Source of the DNA: Pontibacter fetidus
GTDB lineage: Bacteria > Bacteroidota > Bacteroidia > Cytophagales > Hymenobacteraceae
Direction of reading: 5' to 3'
Assembly (NCBI RefSeq): GCF_010119545.1
Contig: NZ_JAAEAA010000007.1
Location: 62,001 to 126,000, forward strand
Length of the DNA: 64,000 nucleotides
The notes under the pieces are model-generated. The model was not told the origin of the DNA, ran no database searches, and was given only the letters and a program-made list of their open reading frames with translations. A program made the position numbers and the translations under genes. Below are positions 17,381 through 26,767 of this stretch, piece by piece (position 1 is the stretch's first letter; each line of letters begins with the position of its first letter).

Positions 17381-18637
17381 ATGAACTGCCGCTTCTGCAA
17401 ACACCCGCTCCACAACAAATTTGTGGACCTGGTAAGCTCGCCGCCATCCAACTCTTTCCTTACCTCGGAGCAGCTGAACGAACCAGAACCCTACTTTCCG
17501 CTTACCATTTATGCATGCACCAACTGTTACCTGGTGCAGGTAGATGAATATAAAAAAGCGGAAGAAATCTTTAACAGCGACTATGTATATTTTTCGTCTT
17601 ACTCTAAAAGCTGGGTAGATCATGCCAGGCGGTATGTAGAGGAAATGATTGACCGGTTCGGGTTTGACGAAAACTCCTATGTGATAGAAATAGCCTCTAA
17701 CGACGGCTATCTGTTGCAGCACTTTAAAGCGCACCATGTGCCAGTGTTAGGTATAGAGCCAACTAAAAATACAGCCAACGCAGCCATATTAAAAGGTATA
17801 CCTACCATTACAGAATACTTTGGGTCTGAGTTTGCCCGGAAACTAAGCAGGCAAAAAAAGAAGGGCAACCTGTTGATAGGCAATAACGTGCTGGCCCACG
17901 TACCGGATATTGACGATTTTGTGGAAGGCCTGAAAGTAGCGTTGCGCAGGTATGGTGTTATTACCTTAGAGTTTCCGCATTTGCTCCGGTTAGTGGAGGA
18001 GTGCCAGTTTGATACCATCTATCACGAGCACTTTTCTTATCTCTCGTTTACAACCGTAAAAAAAATATTTGAAGCCCACGCCCTGGAGATGTTTGACGTG
18101 CAGGAACTGCCAACACACGGCGGCTCGCTGCGCATATTTGCCAAGCACAAAAAAGACAAGTCTAAACCCATTTCGGATAACGTACAGGCCCTGTTAGATA
18201 AAGAAGAAGCTGCCGGCTTAACCACCCCGGATTTTTACCGAAACTTCCAGGAACGTGTTGATACGATAAAGTATGGCCTGCTTAACTTTTTGATAGAACA
18301 GAAACTACTGGGTAAAAAAGTGATCGGGTATGGGGCGGCAGCTAAAGGCAATACCATGCTGAACTATGCTGGCATAAAAGGCAACGACCTGATACATTTT
18401 GTACTGGATGCAGCACCATCCAAGCAAGGTAAATACCTGCCAGGCAGCCACATACCGGTTTACGACGAAAGCAAGATCTGGGAATACCAGCCCGACTACA
18501 TCCTGATACTGCCCTGGAACCTGAAAGAAGAAGTTATGGCACAGCTGTCGTATGTGAGCGCCTGGGGCTGCCGATTTGTAACCTGTATACCAACTACCCA
18601 GATACATGACTATAAACCTGAAAGCGCCACAGTGTAA
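17381..18637 (+). CDS. sugar C-methyltransferase-type SAM methyltransferase
   Basis: A 418-residue three-part methyltransferase. The N-terminal zinc-binding domain has CRFCKHP near the start and a CTNC pair further on. A SAM-binding Rossmann domain (VIEIASNDGYLL) is followed by a catalytic-type segment (YHEHFSYLS) and a C-terminal domain (GYGAAAKGNTML). This architecture is that of TylC3/TcaB9-type enzymes acting on nucleotide-linked deoxysugars. It opens the sugar region. The next gene starts just after it, so they are probably co-transcribed. The sugar is not identifiable from sequence. Confidence 0.9.
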   Translation: MNCRFCKHPLHNKFVDLVSSPPSNSFLTSEQLNEPEPYFPLTIYACTNCYLVQVDEYKKAEEIFNSDYVYFSSYSKSWVDHARRYVEEMIDRFGFDENSYVIEIASNDGYLLQHFKAHHVPVLGIEPTKNTANAAILKGIPTITEYFGSEFARKLSRQKKKGNLLIGNNVLAHVPDIDDFVEGLKVALRRYGVITLEFPHLLRLVEECQFDTIYHEHFSYLSFTTVKKIFEAHALEMFDVQELPTHGGSLRIFAKHKKDKSKPISDNVQALLDKEEAAGLTTPDFYRNFQERVDTIKYGLLNFLIEQKLLGKKVIGYGAAAKGNTMLNYAGIKGNDLIHFVLDAAPSKQGKYLPGSHIPVYDESKIWEYQPDYILILPWNLKEEVMAQLSYVSAWGCRFVTCIPTTQIHDYKPESATV

Positions 18638-18665
18638 GCCTGTTTCTGAGAGCAAGGGAGCGCAG

Positions 18666-19940
18666 ATGCATGACTTGGTTCAGGAACTATACCCGATCTG
18701 CAGGAGCATTACCGGCGATGGCGTTCGGCAGACATTACGTATACTGCAGCAGCATATTCCGTTGGAAATAAAGGAAGTGCCTACGGGTACACCCGCCTTC
18801 GACTGGGTGGTGCCAAAAGAGTGGAACATACGGGATGCCTACATTAAAAATGAACGAGGAGAGAAGGTTGTCGATTTTGCTGAACACAATCTGCATGTTG
18901 TAAACTATAGCACCCCGGTAGAAACCTATTTGCCACTGGCGGAACTGAAGAAACACCTGCATACCTTACCGGACCAGCCGGGGCTTATTCCTTACAAAAC
19001 ATCGTACTATAAACCAGATTGGGGTTTTTGCCTGACGCACGAGCAATACCTTGCCCTGGAAGACGGCATGTATGAAGTTTGTATAGATGCCAGTTTAGAA
19101 GACGGCTCGCTTACCTACGGCGAATACGTAATACCCGGCGAAAGCACCGATGAAGTGTTGCTATCCTGCCATGTGTGCCATCCGTCGTTGTGTAACGATA
19201 ACTTATCGGGAATAGTGGTGGCTACGTATTTGGCAAAGGCCCTGCAGCAACAGCATAACAAGTTTACTTACCGTTTTTTGTTTGTGCCCGGCACCATTGG
19301 CTCTATTACCTGGCTTAGCCAGAACGAGGAAAAGATACCGGCTATAAAACATGGCCTGGTGCTTACCTTGCTCGGAGATGAGGCTGGCTTTACCTATAAA
19401 CGCTCGCGCGAAGGCAACTATAAAATTGATACCGTGGTGGAGCATTTGCTGGCCGAAAGCGGCAAAAAATACCAGGTGATCGACTTTTTCCCGTATGGGT
19501 ACGATGAGCGCCAGTATTGCTCGCCTGCCTTTAACATGCCGGTGGGTTGCCTGATGCGCTCGCAGCATGGCCAGTTCCCGGAATACCACACCTCTGCCGA
19601 TGACCTTGCTTTTGTGAAGCCTGCTCAGTTAGAGGAATCGCTTATATTTCTGGAGGAGGTACTGGATGTGCTGGAAAACGATGCGACTTACCTGAATACC
19701 AACCCCAAGTGCGAACCCCAACTGGGTAGGCGCGGCTTATACGATTCCCTGGTCGGTAAATCAGATAAAAAATCGAGGGAGATGGCTATGTTCTGGATCC
19801 TGAACTTATCGGATGGGCGCTATAGTTTACTGGCTATCGCTAAACGATCTGGCATCCCATTTAAAATTATAAAAGTAGTAGCCGGCGTGCTTATTTCACA
19901 TGGCTTGCTGATACCTGCTGTATATAATGCTGCTGAATAG
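18666..19940 (+). CDS. DUF4910 aminopeptidase-like protein
   Basis: About 424 residues with the DUF4910/M28-like fold: ELYPICRSITGDGVRQTL at the start, SCHVCHPSLCNDNLSG carrying likely zinc ligands, LLGDEAGFTYKRSR, and EYHTSADD. A winged-helix-like tail ends it (SLLAIAKRSGIP). Proteins of this family are often encoded among surface-sugar genes, but their substrate is not established. ATG 18666 follows a good GGGAG site and avoids overlap with the methyltransferase; ATG 18606 is an alternative. It overlaps or abuts the SDR gene that follows. Confidence 0.82.
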   Translation: MHDLVQELYPICRSITGDGVRQTLRILQQHIPLEIKEVPTGTPAFDWVVPKEWNIRDAYIKNERGEKVVDFAEHNLHVVNYSTPVETYLPLAELKKHLHTLPDQPGLIPYKTSYYKPDWGFCLTHEQYLALEDGMYEVCIDASLEDGSLTYGEYVIPGESTDEVLLSCHVCHPSLCNDNLSGIVVATYLAKALQQQHNKFTYRFLFVPGTIGSITWLSQNEEKIPAIKHGLVLTLLGDEAGFTYKRSREGNYKIDTVVEHLLAESGKKYQVIDFFPYGYDERQYCSPAFNMPVGCLMRSQHGQFPEYHTSADDLAFVKPAQLEESLIFLEEVLDVLENDATYLNTNPKCEPQLGRRGLYDSLVGKSDKKSREMAMFWILNLSDGRYSLLAIAKRSGIPFKIIKVVAGVLISHGLLIPAVYNAAE

Positions 19941-19944
19941 TAAA

Positions 19945-20874
19945 ATGTCGCTTTCGGGGGTTAGGGTGTTGGTAACCGGCGCCACCGGCTTTATCGGAAA
20001 ACACCTGTGCCGGCAGCTGCTTAGCCAGGGCGCTATAGTTCATGCTGTGTCTCGCAGCGAACATACACCGGAAGAAGCTATAACCTGGTGGCAAAGTAAG
20101 TTAGAGACAAAAACAGAAGTAGAGCAATTGTTGGATGCTACGCGTCCAGATGTTATCTATCACTTGGCTGGTGCAGTCAGCGCTTCACAGGAAATAGAAT
20201 GGGTGCAGCCGACATTTACCAGTTTGCTGCAAAGCACCTTATTTCTGCTGGAGGCCGTTACAGTAAAGAAAAACTGCCGGCTGCTACTTACCGGCTCCCT
20301 GAACGAACCTGTTGGCGATGCCGATGCAATACCTTCTTCGCCGTATAGTGCTGCCAAATGGATGAGTTCGGGGTATGCGCGCATGTTTCATCATCTTTAC
20401 CAGACGCCTGTAGTTATACTCCGGCTATTTATGGGCTATGGCCCAGGGCAACCTGCCAACAAGGTAATTCCTGCAACTATAGCAACTTATCTGCAAGGCA
20501 AGTCTCCCCAACTTACCACTGGCAGCTTTACTACCGACTGGATCTATATCGATGACCTGGTAAGCGGTTTACTGGCGGCAGCAACTGCCCCAGATATAGA
20601 AGGTAAAACTATAGACCTTGCCTCCGGCGAAACTGCTTCTGTAAAAGACATCGCGCTGCTCCTGAAGGCTATCCTGCACTCCCCGCTAACCCCACAATTT
20701 GGCAGCCTGCCTGACCGGAAGGAAGTGTACGTGCGAGTAGCTGATGTAGCGCCAGCCCGTGAGCTTTTGCAGTGGCAGGCACAGGTGCGTTTAAAAGAAG
20801 GCTTGATAAAAACGGCTAACTGGTATCAGCAACTAGCAAGCAAAAACTTAGCGCATTCTATTTTATCTGAATAG
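19945..20874 (+). CDS. NAD-dependent epimerase/dehydratase (SDR)
   Basis: An extended short-chain dehydrogenase of about 309 residues. TGATGFIG binds NAD near the N-terminus, LTGSLNE provides the catalytic Ser/Thr region and YSAAK is the active-site YxxxK. WIYIDDLVSGL is a typical substrate-domain segment. It should epimerise, dehydrate or reduce a nucleotide sugar. ATG 19945 is used; ATG 19927 would overlap the previous gene by 14 bp. With the two preceding genes it forms a small sugar-modification set. Confidence 0.88.
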   Translation: MSLSGVRVLVTGATGFIGKHLCRQLLSQGAIVHAVSRSEHTPEEAITWWQSKLETKTEVEQLLDATRPDVIYHLAGAVSASQEIEWVQPTFTSLLQSTLFLLEAVTVKKNCRLLLTGSLNEPVGDADAIPSSPYSAAKWMSSGYARMFHHLYQTPVVILRLFMGYGPGQPANKVIPATIATYLQGKSPQLTTGSFTTDWIYIDDLVSGLLAAATAPDIEGKTIDLASGETASVKDIALLLKAILHSPLTPQFGSLPDRKEVYVRVADVAPARELLQWQAQVRLKEGLIKTANWYQQLASKNLAHSILSE

Positions 20875-21125
20875 CCTTAACGCTACCATTTTAGCCACAC
20901 TTCTTATGGAAGCACCCATACAGCAACTATAGCTTTACTATAGCCAACACAGGTTTGTGTTTGAGATGCTATTTATAATTATAAAATTGAAACATATTAA
21001 TTTGAATGCTGTAAAATACTAAGCTATAAGCTTAGCTATAGTATAACACCAACAGGTGGTTTTAGGGAAAGTAAATAGCTACTACAGAAAGATGGCAGCA
21101 CTGGTATCTAATCTTTATTGAGCGA

Positions 21126-22193
21126 ATGGAGAGAGCGCCTACCATATTGGTAACCGGGAGTGCCGGGTTTATCGGGCATCATCTGTTCGCTAAACTACAG
21201 CAGGCAGGTTATGCCGTTGTAGGCCTCGATTCAATAAACGCTTTTTATGACCCTGAATTAAAGTATAGCCGGCTGGCCGCGCAGGGCTTTGAAAGAGAAG
21301 AGATCAGCTATAACAAGGTTATCCGAAGCAAGTATTTCCCGAACAATGCCTTTGTGCAGCTCGACCTGACCGATGAGCAGGGAATGAAAACGCTGTTTGA
21401 AGAGCAACGGTTTGATGTGGTGATTAACCTGGCAGCGCAGGCCGGCGTGAGGTATAGTTTGGAGTGCCCCCGGTCTTATATAGACAGCAACATTGTAGGC
21501 TTTGTAAACCTGCTGGAGTGCTGCCGCCATTTTCCGGTAAAACACCTGCTGTTTGCCTCCTCCAGCTCGGTTTATGGTAATTCTGCCGAGAAACCTTTTC
21601 ATCCTGATCAGCGCACCGACCAGCCTGTATCGTTATATGCCGCTACCAAAAAAGCCAACGAAGTGCTGGCCTATAGTTACGCGCACCTTTACAACATACC
21701 AACTACCGGGCTCAGGTTTTTTACGGTGTATGGCCCCTGGGGCAGGCCCGATATGGCCTACTATAGTTTCACGAAAGCGATACTGGAAGGCAACCCGATC
21801 AGTGTTTTTAACAACGGCGACATGTACCGCGACTTTACGTATGTGGATGACGTGGTAAACAGCATCCTAAAACTGATGCCGCTTTCTCCGGCCACTACTG
21901 CTGAACCTAACCCTGTTGTACCTTTTAAAATTTACAACATTGGTAACAACAAACCCGAACATTTACTGGAACTGATAGCCATACTGGAGCGCCTGCTGGG
22001 CAAAAAAGCCATTTTAGACCTGAAGCCGATGCAGCCCGGCGATGTGTATTGCACTTATGCCGATGTAGACGACCTGATGCAAACTATAAACTATAAGCCA
22101 ACCACCACCCTGGAACAAGGCCTGACCCGCTTTGTGGATTGGTACAAACAACAGTACGTGCCTGCAAAAGAGAATACCCTGGAGCACTTGTAA
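21126..22193 (+). CDS. UDP-glucuronate 4-epimerase-like SDR
   Basis: A 355-residue extended SDR. TGSAGFIGHHL binds NAD; SSSSVYG and YAATKK form the catalytic set; GLRFFTVYGPWGRPDMA and RDFTYVDDVV are hallmarks of the glucuronate epimerase group (CapI/LpsL/GAE), as is the early FYDPELKYSRL segment. The expected reaction is UDP-glucuronate to UDP-galacturonate. It leads a run with a GT2, a LABN protein and a GT39, so its product is probably placed on polyprenyl phosphate and then on lipid A or the LPS core (inference from the Rhizobium LpsL/Rgt system). Confidence 0.88.
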   Translation: MERAPTILVTGSAGFIGHHLFAKLQQAGYAVVGLDSINAFYDPELKYSRLAAQGFEREEISYNKVIRSKYFPNNAFVQLDLTDEQGMKTLFEEQRFDVVINLAAQAGVRYSLECPRSYIDSNIVGFVNLLECCRHFPVKHLLFASSSSVYGNSAEKPFHPDQRTDQPVSLYAATKKANEVLAYSYAHLYNIPTTGLRFFTVYGPWGRPDMAYYSFTKAILEGNPISVFNNGDMYRDFTYVDDVVNSILKLMPLSPATTAEPNPVVPFKIYNIGNNKPEHLLELIAILERLLGKKAILDLKPMQPGDVYCTYADVDDLMQTINYKPTTTLEQGLTRFVDWYKQQYVPAKENTLEHL

Positions 22194-22254
22194 GGCGCCT
22201 GCAACCGATAGATTTATCTGATAATCAAAAGTTAACGATAAGCACCTGACCTGT

Positions 22255-23004
22255 ATGAAGCCCGAAACCTTAACCATACTTGTGCCTGTTTATAACGAGA
22301 CAGAATGCCTGCCGCGTTTCTGCGAATCGATGGATGCGTTTCTGGAGCAGGCCCCCATGCCTACGCAGGTTTTGTTTATAAACGACGGCTCAACAGACGG
22401 CAGCCTGCAACAGATACGGGAAATATGTAACCGCAACCCCAACTATAGCTACCTTTCTTTTGACCGCAACTATGGCTTAAGCACTGCCATCAAAGCCGGA
22501 ATTGATAAAGCGGAAAGCACCTACATTGGCTACATCGATTCAGACCTGCAGACTTCTCCGCTAGATTTTCTGCTCTATTTCGAGTACCTGCCAGCGTACC
22601 AGATGGTGAACGGCATCAGGGCAAAACGCAAGGACACGGTCATAAAAAAAATGTCGTCTAAAATTGCGAATAACTTCCGGCGCCTGATGATAAACGATAA
22701 CATACAGGACACCTGCTGCCCGCTAAAAATTATGGATGCAACCTACGCCAAACGGGTCCCTTTTTTTGATGGCATGCACCGGTTCCTGCCGGCGCTGATA
22801 CAATTGCAGGGCGGTAAGGTAAAGCAACTGCCGGTGCAGCATTTTGAGCGCTACGCAGGCACAGCCAAGTACCACCTTTTAAACCGCTTGTGGGGTCCGT
22901 TAAACGACACGTTTGCTTTCCGGTGGATGCGGAATCGCTACATTAACTATAGGATAGCCGAACAGGAAATTCACCAACCGCTTATAAAGCATGAGCAGGT
23001 CTGA
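22255..23004 (+). CDS. GT2 polyprenyl-phosphate glycosyltransferase (DPM1/ArnC/RgtE-like)
   Basis: A 249-residue family 2 glycosyltransferase: VPVYNE, FINDGSTDGS, DRNYGLSTAIKAG, YIDSDLQTSP (DxD site) and a late RYAGTAKYHL segment like the RxGxSK loop of DPM1-type enzymes. It lacks the two C-terminal membrane helices of ArnC, so it is of the short type. It should move a sugar from UDP to undecaprenyl phosphate on the inner face of the membrane. It overlaps the next gene by 14 bp. Confidence 0.88.
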   Translation: MKPETLTILVPVYNETECLPRFCESMDAFLEQAPMPTQVLFINDGSTDGSLQQIREICNRNPNYSYLSFDRNYGLSTAIKAGIDKAESTYIGYIDSDLQTSPLDFLLYFEYLPAYQMVNGIRAKRKDTVIKKMSSKIANNFRRLMINDNIQDTCCPLKIMDATYAKRVPFFDGMHRFLPALIQLQGGKVKQLPVQHFERYAGTAKYHLLNRLWGPLNDTFAFRWMRNRYINYRIAEQEIHQPLIKHEQV

Positions 23005-23641
23005 GATAGGGGTATATGGCTTAGGCTTACTGGCGCAACTGCTTTTTTCCTCCAGGATACTGGTGCAATGGATTCGCTCTGAAAAAGCCGGGGAAGTTCT
23101 TTCGCCTACCTCTTTCTGGACCTTTAGTTTGCTGGCCTCTTTTTTACTGATGGTGTACGGCGTACTGCGCAACGACCTGGTTATCATTGGTGGGCAGGTG
23201 ATCTCTTATTTTATTTACATGCGCAATCTGAGGTTCAAGAACGTGTGGCAGGAGTTGCCTGGCTGGGTAAGGTGGCCTTCTATACTTTTTCCGATGGCCG
23301 CCCTGCTTTGGCTAATTTTCGGAGATGTCTATAGTTTGCAGTATATCTGGAAGCATAGCCACATCGCCGATTCGCTGGTGATATGGGGAGGAGCAGGGCA
23401 GGTGATTTTTACCTTACGGTTCGTGTACCAGTGGTATTACTCCGAAAAAGCGCAGGAGTCTATTTTGCCAAATGGTTTCTGGGTGATAAGCTTGATCGGT
23501 AGCCTGATGATCATGTCCTACGCTGTGTTCCGTCTTGATCCGGTTTTGTTTATAGGGCAGATTTTTGGTGTGGTAGCTTATAGCCGTAACCTGTACATCG
23601 GGCTGCGCAATCAAAAAACATCGCAAACGGTTACGAGCTGA
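22991..23641 (+). CDS. membrane protein with two LABN domains
   Basis: A 216-residue membrane protein made of two copies of the lipid-A-disaccharide-synthase N-terminal domain (LABN). Copy 1 (about 10-80) has SSRILVQWIRSEK and copy 2 (about 130-200) has TLRFVYQWYYSEK; each is followed by FW and a GQ-containing helix. LABN proteins are small multi-helix units found beside GT2 and GT39 genes. Their exact function is not established; a role in handling polyprenyl-linked sugars is proposed. It overlaps the GT2 gene and precedes the GT39 gene by 9 bp, so the three are translationally linked. Confidence 0.85.
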   Translation: MSRSEIGVYGLGLLAQLLFSSRILVQWIRSEKAGEVLSPTSFWTFSLLASFLLMVYGVLRNDLVIIGGQVISYFIYMRNLRFKNVWQELPGWVRWPSILFPMAALLWLIFGDVYSLQYIWKHSHIADSLVIWGGAGQVIFTLRFVYQWYYSEKAQESILPNGFWVISLIGSLMIMSYAVFRLDPVLFIGQIFGVVAYSRNLYIGLRNQKTSQTVTS

Positions 23642-23650
23642 CACAATTAT

Positions 23651-25282
23651 ATGCCGTTACAACATGGGCTATTCCGGGGCCGCAGTTACTGGTTTATCTT
23701 ACTGATTTTATTGGCTGCCCTGCTTTATAACCTGGGTGGCTGGGGCGTGCTGGAAACAAGCGAAGCGCGTTACGCCGAGATCAGTAGGGAAATGCTTGCC
23801 TCCCGCGACTGGCTGCATCCGCAACTGCTGGGTATAGGCCACTACCATAAGCCGCCGGTAACCTATGTTATTTCTGCTGCTGGTATGGCGCTTTTAGGAG
23901 TTAACGGGTTTGGCGTCAGGTTTTTTCTGCAATTGTCTTTTTTGCTGCAGGCCTTGCTGGTATACCAACTGGGGTGGCTTCTTTTCAGAGATAAAGGAAT
24001 AGCTATAGTTGCGCTGGTAGTGTATGTCACCATGCCAGCCGTACTTATCTCAGCCCGCAACCTCACCACCGATTCCTTTCTAACAACCTTCGAGCTGTTG
24101 GCGATCTGGGCATGGGTGAAGTATAAATATAAAAGTAAAGCGGCATGGCTATACTTGTTCTATAGTTTGCTGGCGGTGGCATTTCTTACCAAAGGACCCG
24201 TGGGGCTTATTTTTCCGGTGCTGGTGGTACTGGCGATGGCTAACTATAGGTCGGCGGCAACCAAGCACCACACCATGCATTATATAGTTGGGTTTATGGT
24301 GTTTCTGGGGCTGAGCGCGTCGTGGTACGTATATTTAATGCTGCAAAACCCGCAGTTTGTAGATTACTTTTTAATGAAACATACCGTAGAGCGGTATGCA
24401 AATCCGGAAGCGTTCAGTCGCTCAAAGCCCTGGTGGTTTTACCTCGTGCTTGCCCCTTTACTTAGCCTGCCCTGGTCGGCTATGTTGCTGCTCAATTTAA
24501 AAAAAATCAGAGCTCTACCTGCAAAGGATAAGCGCCTTTTTATACTCTGGCTGCTGGTGCCGCTTGTCTTTTTTTCGCTCTCGGGCTCAAAACTGATCCT
24601 GTATATTCTGCCGTTGTTTGCCGGGTTGGCCCTGTTAACAGCCTGGCTGCTGCAGGAGTTATTAGAAAATAAGCTGCGCAGAAGCGTAACAGCTGCGCTT
24701 GTTTATTATGGCATACTGGCTTTGGCATTTATAGTCGCCCCGCTTATACTAGCTGAGATACAGGTACCCATTTGGTGCTATATTTTTCCGGGGCTGATGC
24801 TGGCAGGTTTATACTTTATCTGGCGTAGTGATTCGAATGATTTATCAAAACTATTGGCAGGCGCTTTGGTATTTACAGTATTGTTGCTTCCTTTTTCTAC
24901 GCACCTGTTAGGCAATAACCAAGAACAGGTCAACAGCACTTCGCAGGTGGCTGCAGCCCTGCAAAAGCCGGAACTGGCGCAACGCCGTGTTATAGTTTAC
25001 GATCAGTTGCTGCCTTCGCTGGCTTTTGAATTGAACCGTAATTTTGTAACCATACAGGACAAGAACCGCCACCTGAACCGCGAGACCCAGTTCGAGACCA
25101 ACGAAAACTGGCGGCAAAACCTGCTAAACCCCGCCCGCGCACAAGACTCTATTGCCCTGGTTAACCTGCTGCAGCAAAATATTGTGCTTATAGTTAAAGG
25201 AGAGCTACCCCCAAATAGAAAATGGCTTACCCAGAACTGCAGCTATAAGCAAAAAATAGGCAAATGGGTGTTGCATTATTAA
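23651..25282 (+). CDS. GT39-type membrane glycosyltransferase (ArnT/RgtA-D-like)
   Basis: A 543-residue integral membrane enzyme with about a dozen hydrophobic segments. The first periplasmic loop carries the acidic motif LETSEARYAEISREML and then HKPPVTY, typical of ArnT and PMT-fold transferases. A soluble C-terminal part follows. Such enzymes move a sugar from undecaprenyl phosphate to lipid A or LPS core outside the membrane. With an epimerase that should make UDP-GalA and no L-Ara4N genes, galacturonate is the more likely donor sugar. It ends the four-gene run. Confidence 0.87.
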   Translation: MPLQHGLFRGRSYWFILLILLAALLYNLGGWGVLETSEARYAEISREMLASRDWLHPQLLGIGHYHKPPVTYVISAAGMALLGVNGFGVRFFLQLSFLLQALLVYQLGWLLFRDKGIAIVALVVYVTMPAVLISARNLTTDSFLTTFELLAIWAWVKYKYKSKAAWLYLFYSLLAVAFLTKGPVGLIFPVLVVLAMANYRSAATKHHTMHYIVGFMVFLGLSASWYVYLMLQNPQFVDYFLMKHTVERYANPEAFSRSKPWWFYLVLAPLLSLPWSAMLLLNLKKIRALPAKDKRLFILWLLVPLVFFSLSGSKLILYILPLFAGLALLTAWLLQELLENKLRRSVTAALVYYGILALAFIVAPLILAEIQVPIWCYIFPGLMLAGLYFIWRSDSNDLSKLLAGALVFTVLLLPFSTHLLGNNQEQVNSTSQVAAALQKPELAQRRVIVYDQLLPSLAFELNRNFVTIQDKNRHLNRETQFETNENWRQNLLNPARAQDSIALVNLLQQNIVLIVKGELPPNRKWLTQNCSYKQKIGKWVLHY

Positions 25283-25430
25283 GTACCCTACAGGCAGTTT
25301 TACACTTCTGTTTCCTATAGTTTACAGCTAAGCTATAGTTTATCCTGAATCTTATTCTGTTCCTTTTTGTAATTTTACAGCCTGCTTTCTGAAAGCATTG
25401 TGGCGGGAGCAGTTTAAGGAAAGCCTTTTT

Positions 25431-26561
25431 ATGAATTTGAAGCATACAGAACCGGGGTACATGGTTCAGTTAGATGGCCTCAGAGCCATTGCCGTAGCTA
25501 TAGTTATCCTTTTCCATTGGACGCCTGAGGTGAAAGAGACCGGGCTGGGTGGCCTGGGAGTGCAGCTGTTTTTTGTACTGAGTGGCTACCTGATAACGGG
25601 CATATTGCTGGATGCCCGCACAAAAGCGGAACATTTAGGAGCCAGTAAAGCACAGATCGTTAAAAGTTTTTATGCCCGTCGTTTCCTTCGAATCTTCCCG
25701 CTATATTACCTGGTTATAGGGGTGGCTGCACTGCTGGGTTCTTACAATGTGCTGCACTACCTGGGGTGGCACCTGGGCTATCTTACCAATTTTGCTATTT
25801 TCCGGGAAGGGTTCTGGATAGGAGAGGCCTCACATCTGTGGTCGCTTGCCGTGGAAGAGCAATTTTACCTGTTCTGGCCTTTTGTTATCCTTTTCACGCC
25901 CAGGCGCTACTTAACTGCAACTATAGTTGGGTTTATACTGCTTGCCCCCGTTTTTAAACTTACCTGCGCTTATTTTGATATAGGTGGGGCACGTCTGGGA
26001 GTATTGCCTATAAGTTCGTTTCATTACTTAGGGGCCGGTGCGTTGCTGGCTAAACTCGGGAAAAGCGAGCGGTTTAAACAGGATGCCGGCTGGCGTAAAA
26101 AGCTGGCTGTTACGGTTAAAGTGGCCGGTATAGTTGGGCTCACGTTCTTTACCTTATGCCAGTTTTACCCGCAGGTGTTAACCTTTAACGCTGCTATAGT
26201 TATTCTCCGCGAATTTGCCCTGATCTGTTTATTTCTGAGCATGACTATGGGTGCTGCCTATGGGTTTGATGGTTTAGGAGGTAAATTGCTGGCTTCCAAA
26301 CCAATGGTCTTTATCGGTCAGATCAGTTATGGGCTATACTTGCTGCATAATTTTGTACCCTATTTTATCACCAAACATTTTCAGAACAATAACATAGTAG
26401 TTGGTAAATCGCTGGGTTCGGGTGCGTTGCTTGTTGTCTATAGTTTGGTTTTGCTAGGGCTTAGTGCTGCTTCCTGGTTCTTTTTCGAGCGCAAATTGAA
26501 CAAGTATAAGAGCTGCTTTCCGTATGTACTAAAGCAGCAAAAGAAAGCAGTTATTGCCTGA
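25431..26561 (+). CDS. acyltransferase 3 family membrane protein
   Basis: A 376-residue OafA/NodX-type acyltransferase with about ten membrane helices: LDGLRAIAVAIVILFHW with the key His near the start, QLFFVLSGYLITG, YARRFLRIFPLYYL and SLAVEEQFYLFWP. These enzymes O-acylate cell-surface sugars. ATG 25431 is preferred to TTG 25398 because it follows AAGGA and begins the conserved region. It lies 148 bp after the GT39 gene, so it may decorate the same glycan but probably has its own promoter. Confidence 0.9.
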   Translation: MNLKHTEPGYMVQLDGLRAIAVAIVILFHWTPEVKETGLGGLGVQLFFVLSGYLITGILLDARTKAEHLGASKAQIVKSFYARRFLRIFPLYYLVIGVAALLGSYNVLHYLGWHLGYLTNFAIFREGFWIGEASHLWSLAVEEQFYLFWPFVILFTPRRYLTATIVGFILLAPVFKLTCAYFDIGGARLGVLPISSFHYLGAGALLAKLGKSERFKQDAGWRKKLAVTVKVAGIVGLTFFTLCQFYPQVLTFNAAIVILREFALICLFLSMTMGAAYGFDGLGGKLLASKPMVFIGQISYGLYLLHNFVPYFITKHFQNNNIVVGKSLGSGALLVVYSLVLLGLSAASWFFFERKLNKYKSCFPYVLKQQKKAVIA

Positions 26562-26767
26562 AAGTGGTGGAGTGATGGAACTTAACAGCCGCAATTCATT
26601 TTATAGGTTTCCGCTATAGTTGGTCTCACCAAAGGCTGACAGCGCCGCAAAATATTGTGCAGGGTTGTTCGTTCAGAATAGCAAAATAGCAGCAGGCTGG
26701 TAGTTAAACTTTTTTAATATTTCCTGAAGATAGCTTATATTCAGAGCTGTTTTTAGCGTCGTTTCTT

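Noticed and set aside
17326-17547. 73-codon frame overlapping the methyltransferase start
   Set aside because: Out-of-frame shadow; the methyltransferase frame has the zinc-binding CxxC pairs and SAM motif.
23651-25282. L-Ara4N transferase (ArnT) as a firm call
   Set aside because: None of the other arn genes are present, while a UDP-GlcA 4-epimerase-like gene is; the donor is left open with GalA preferred.
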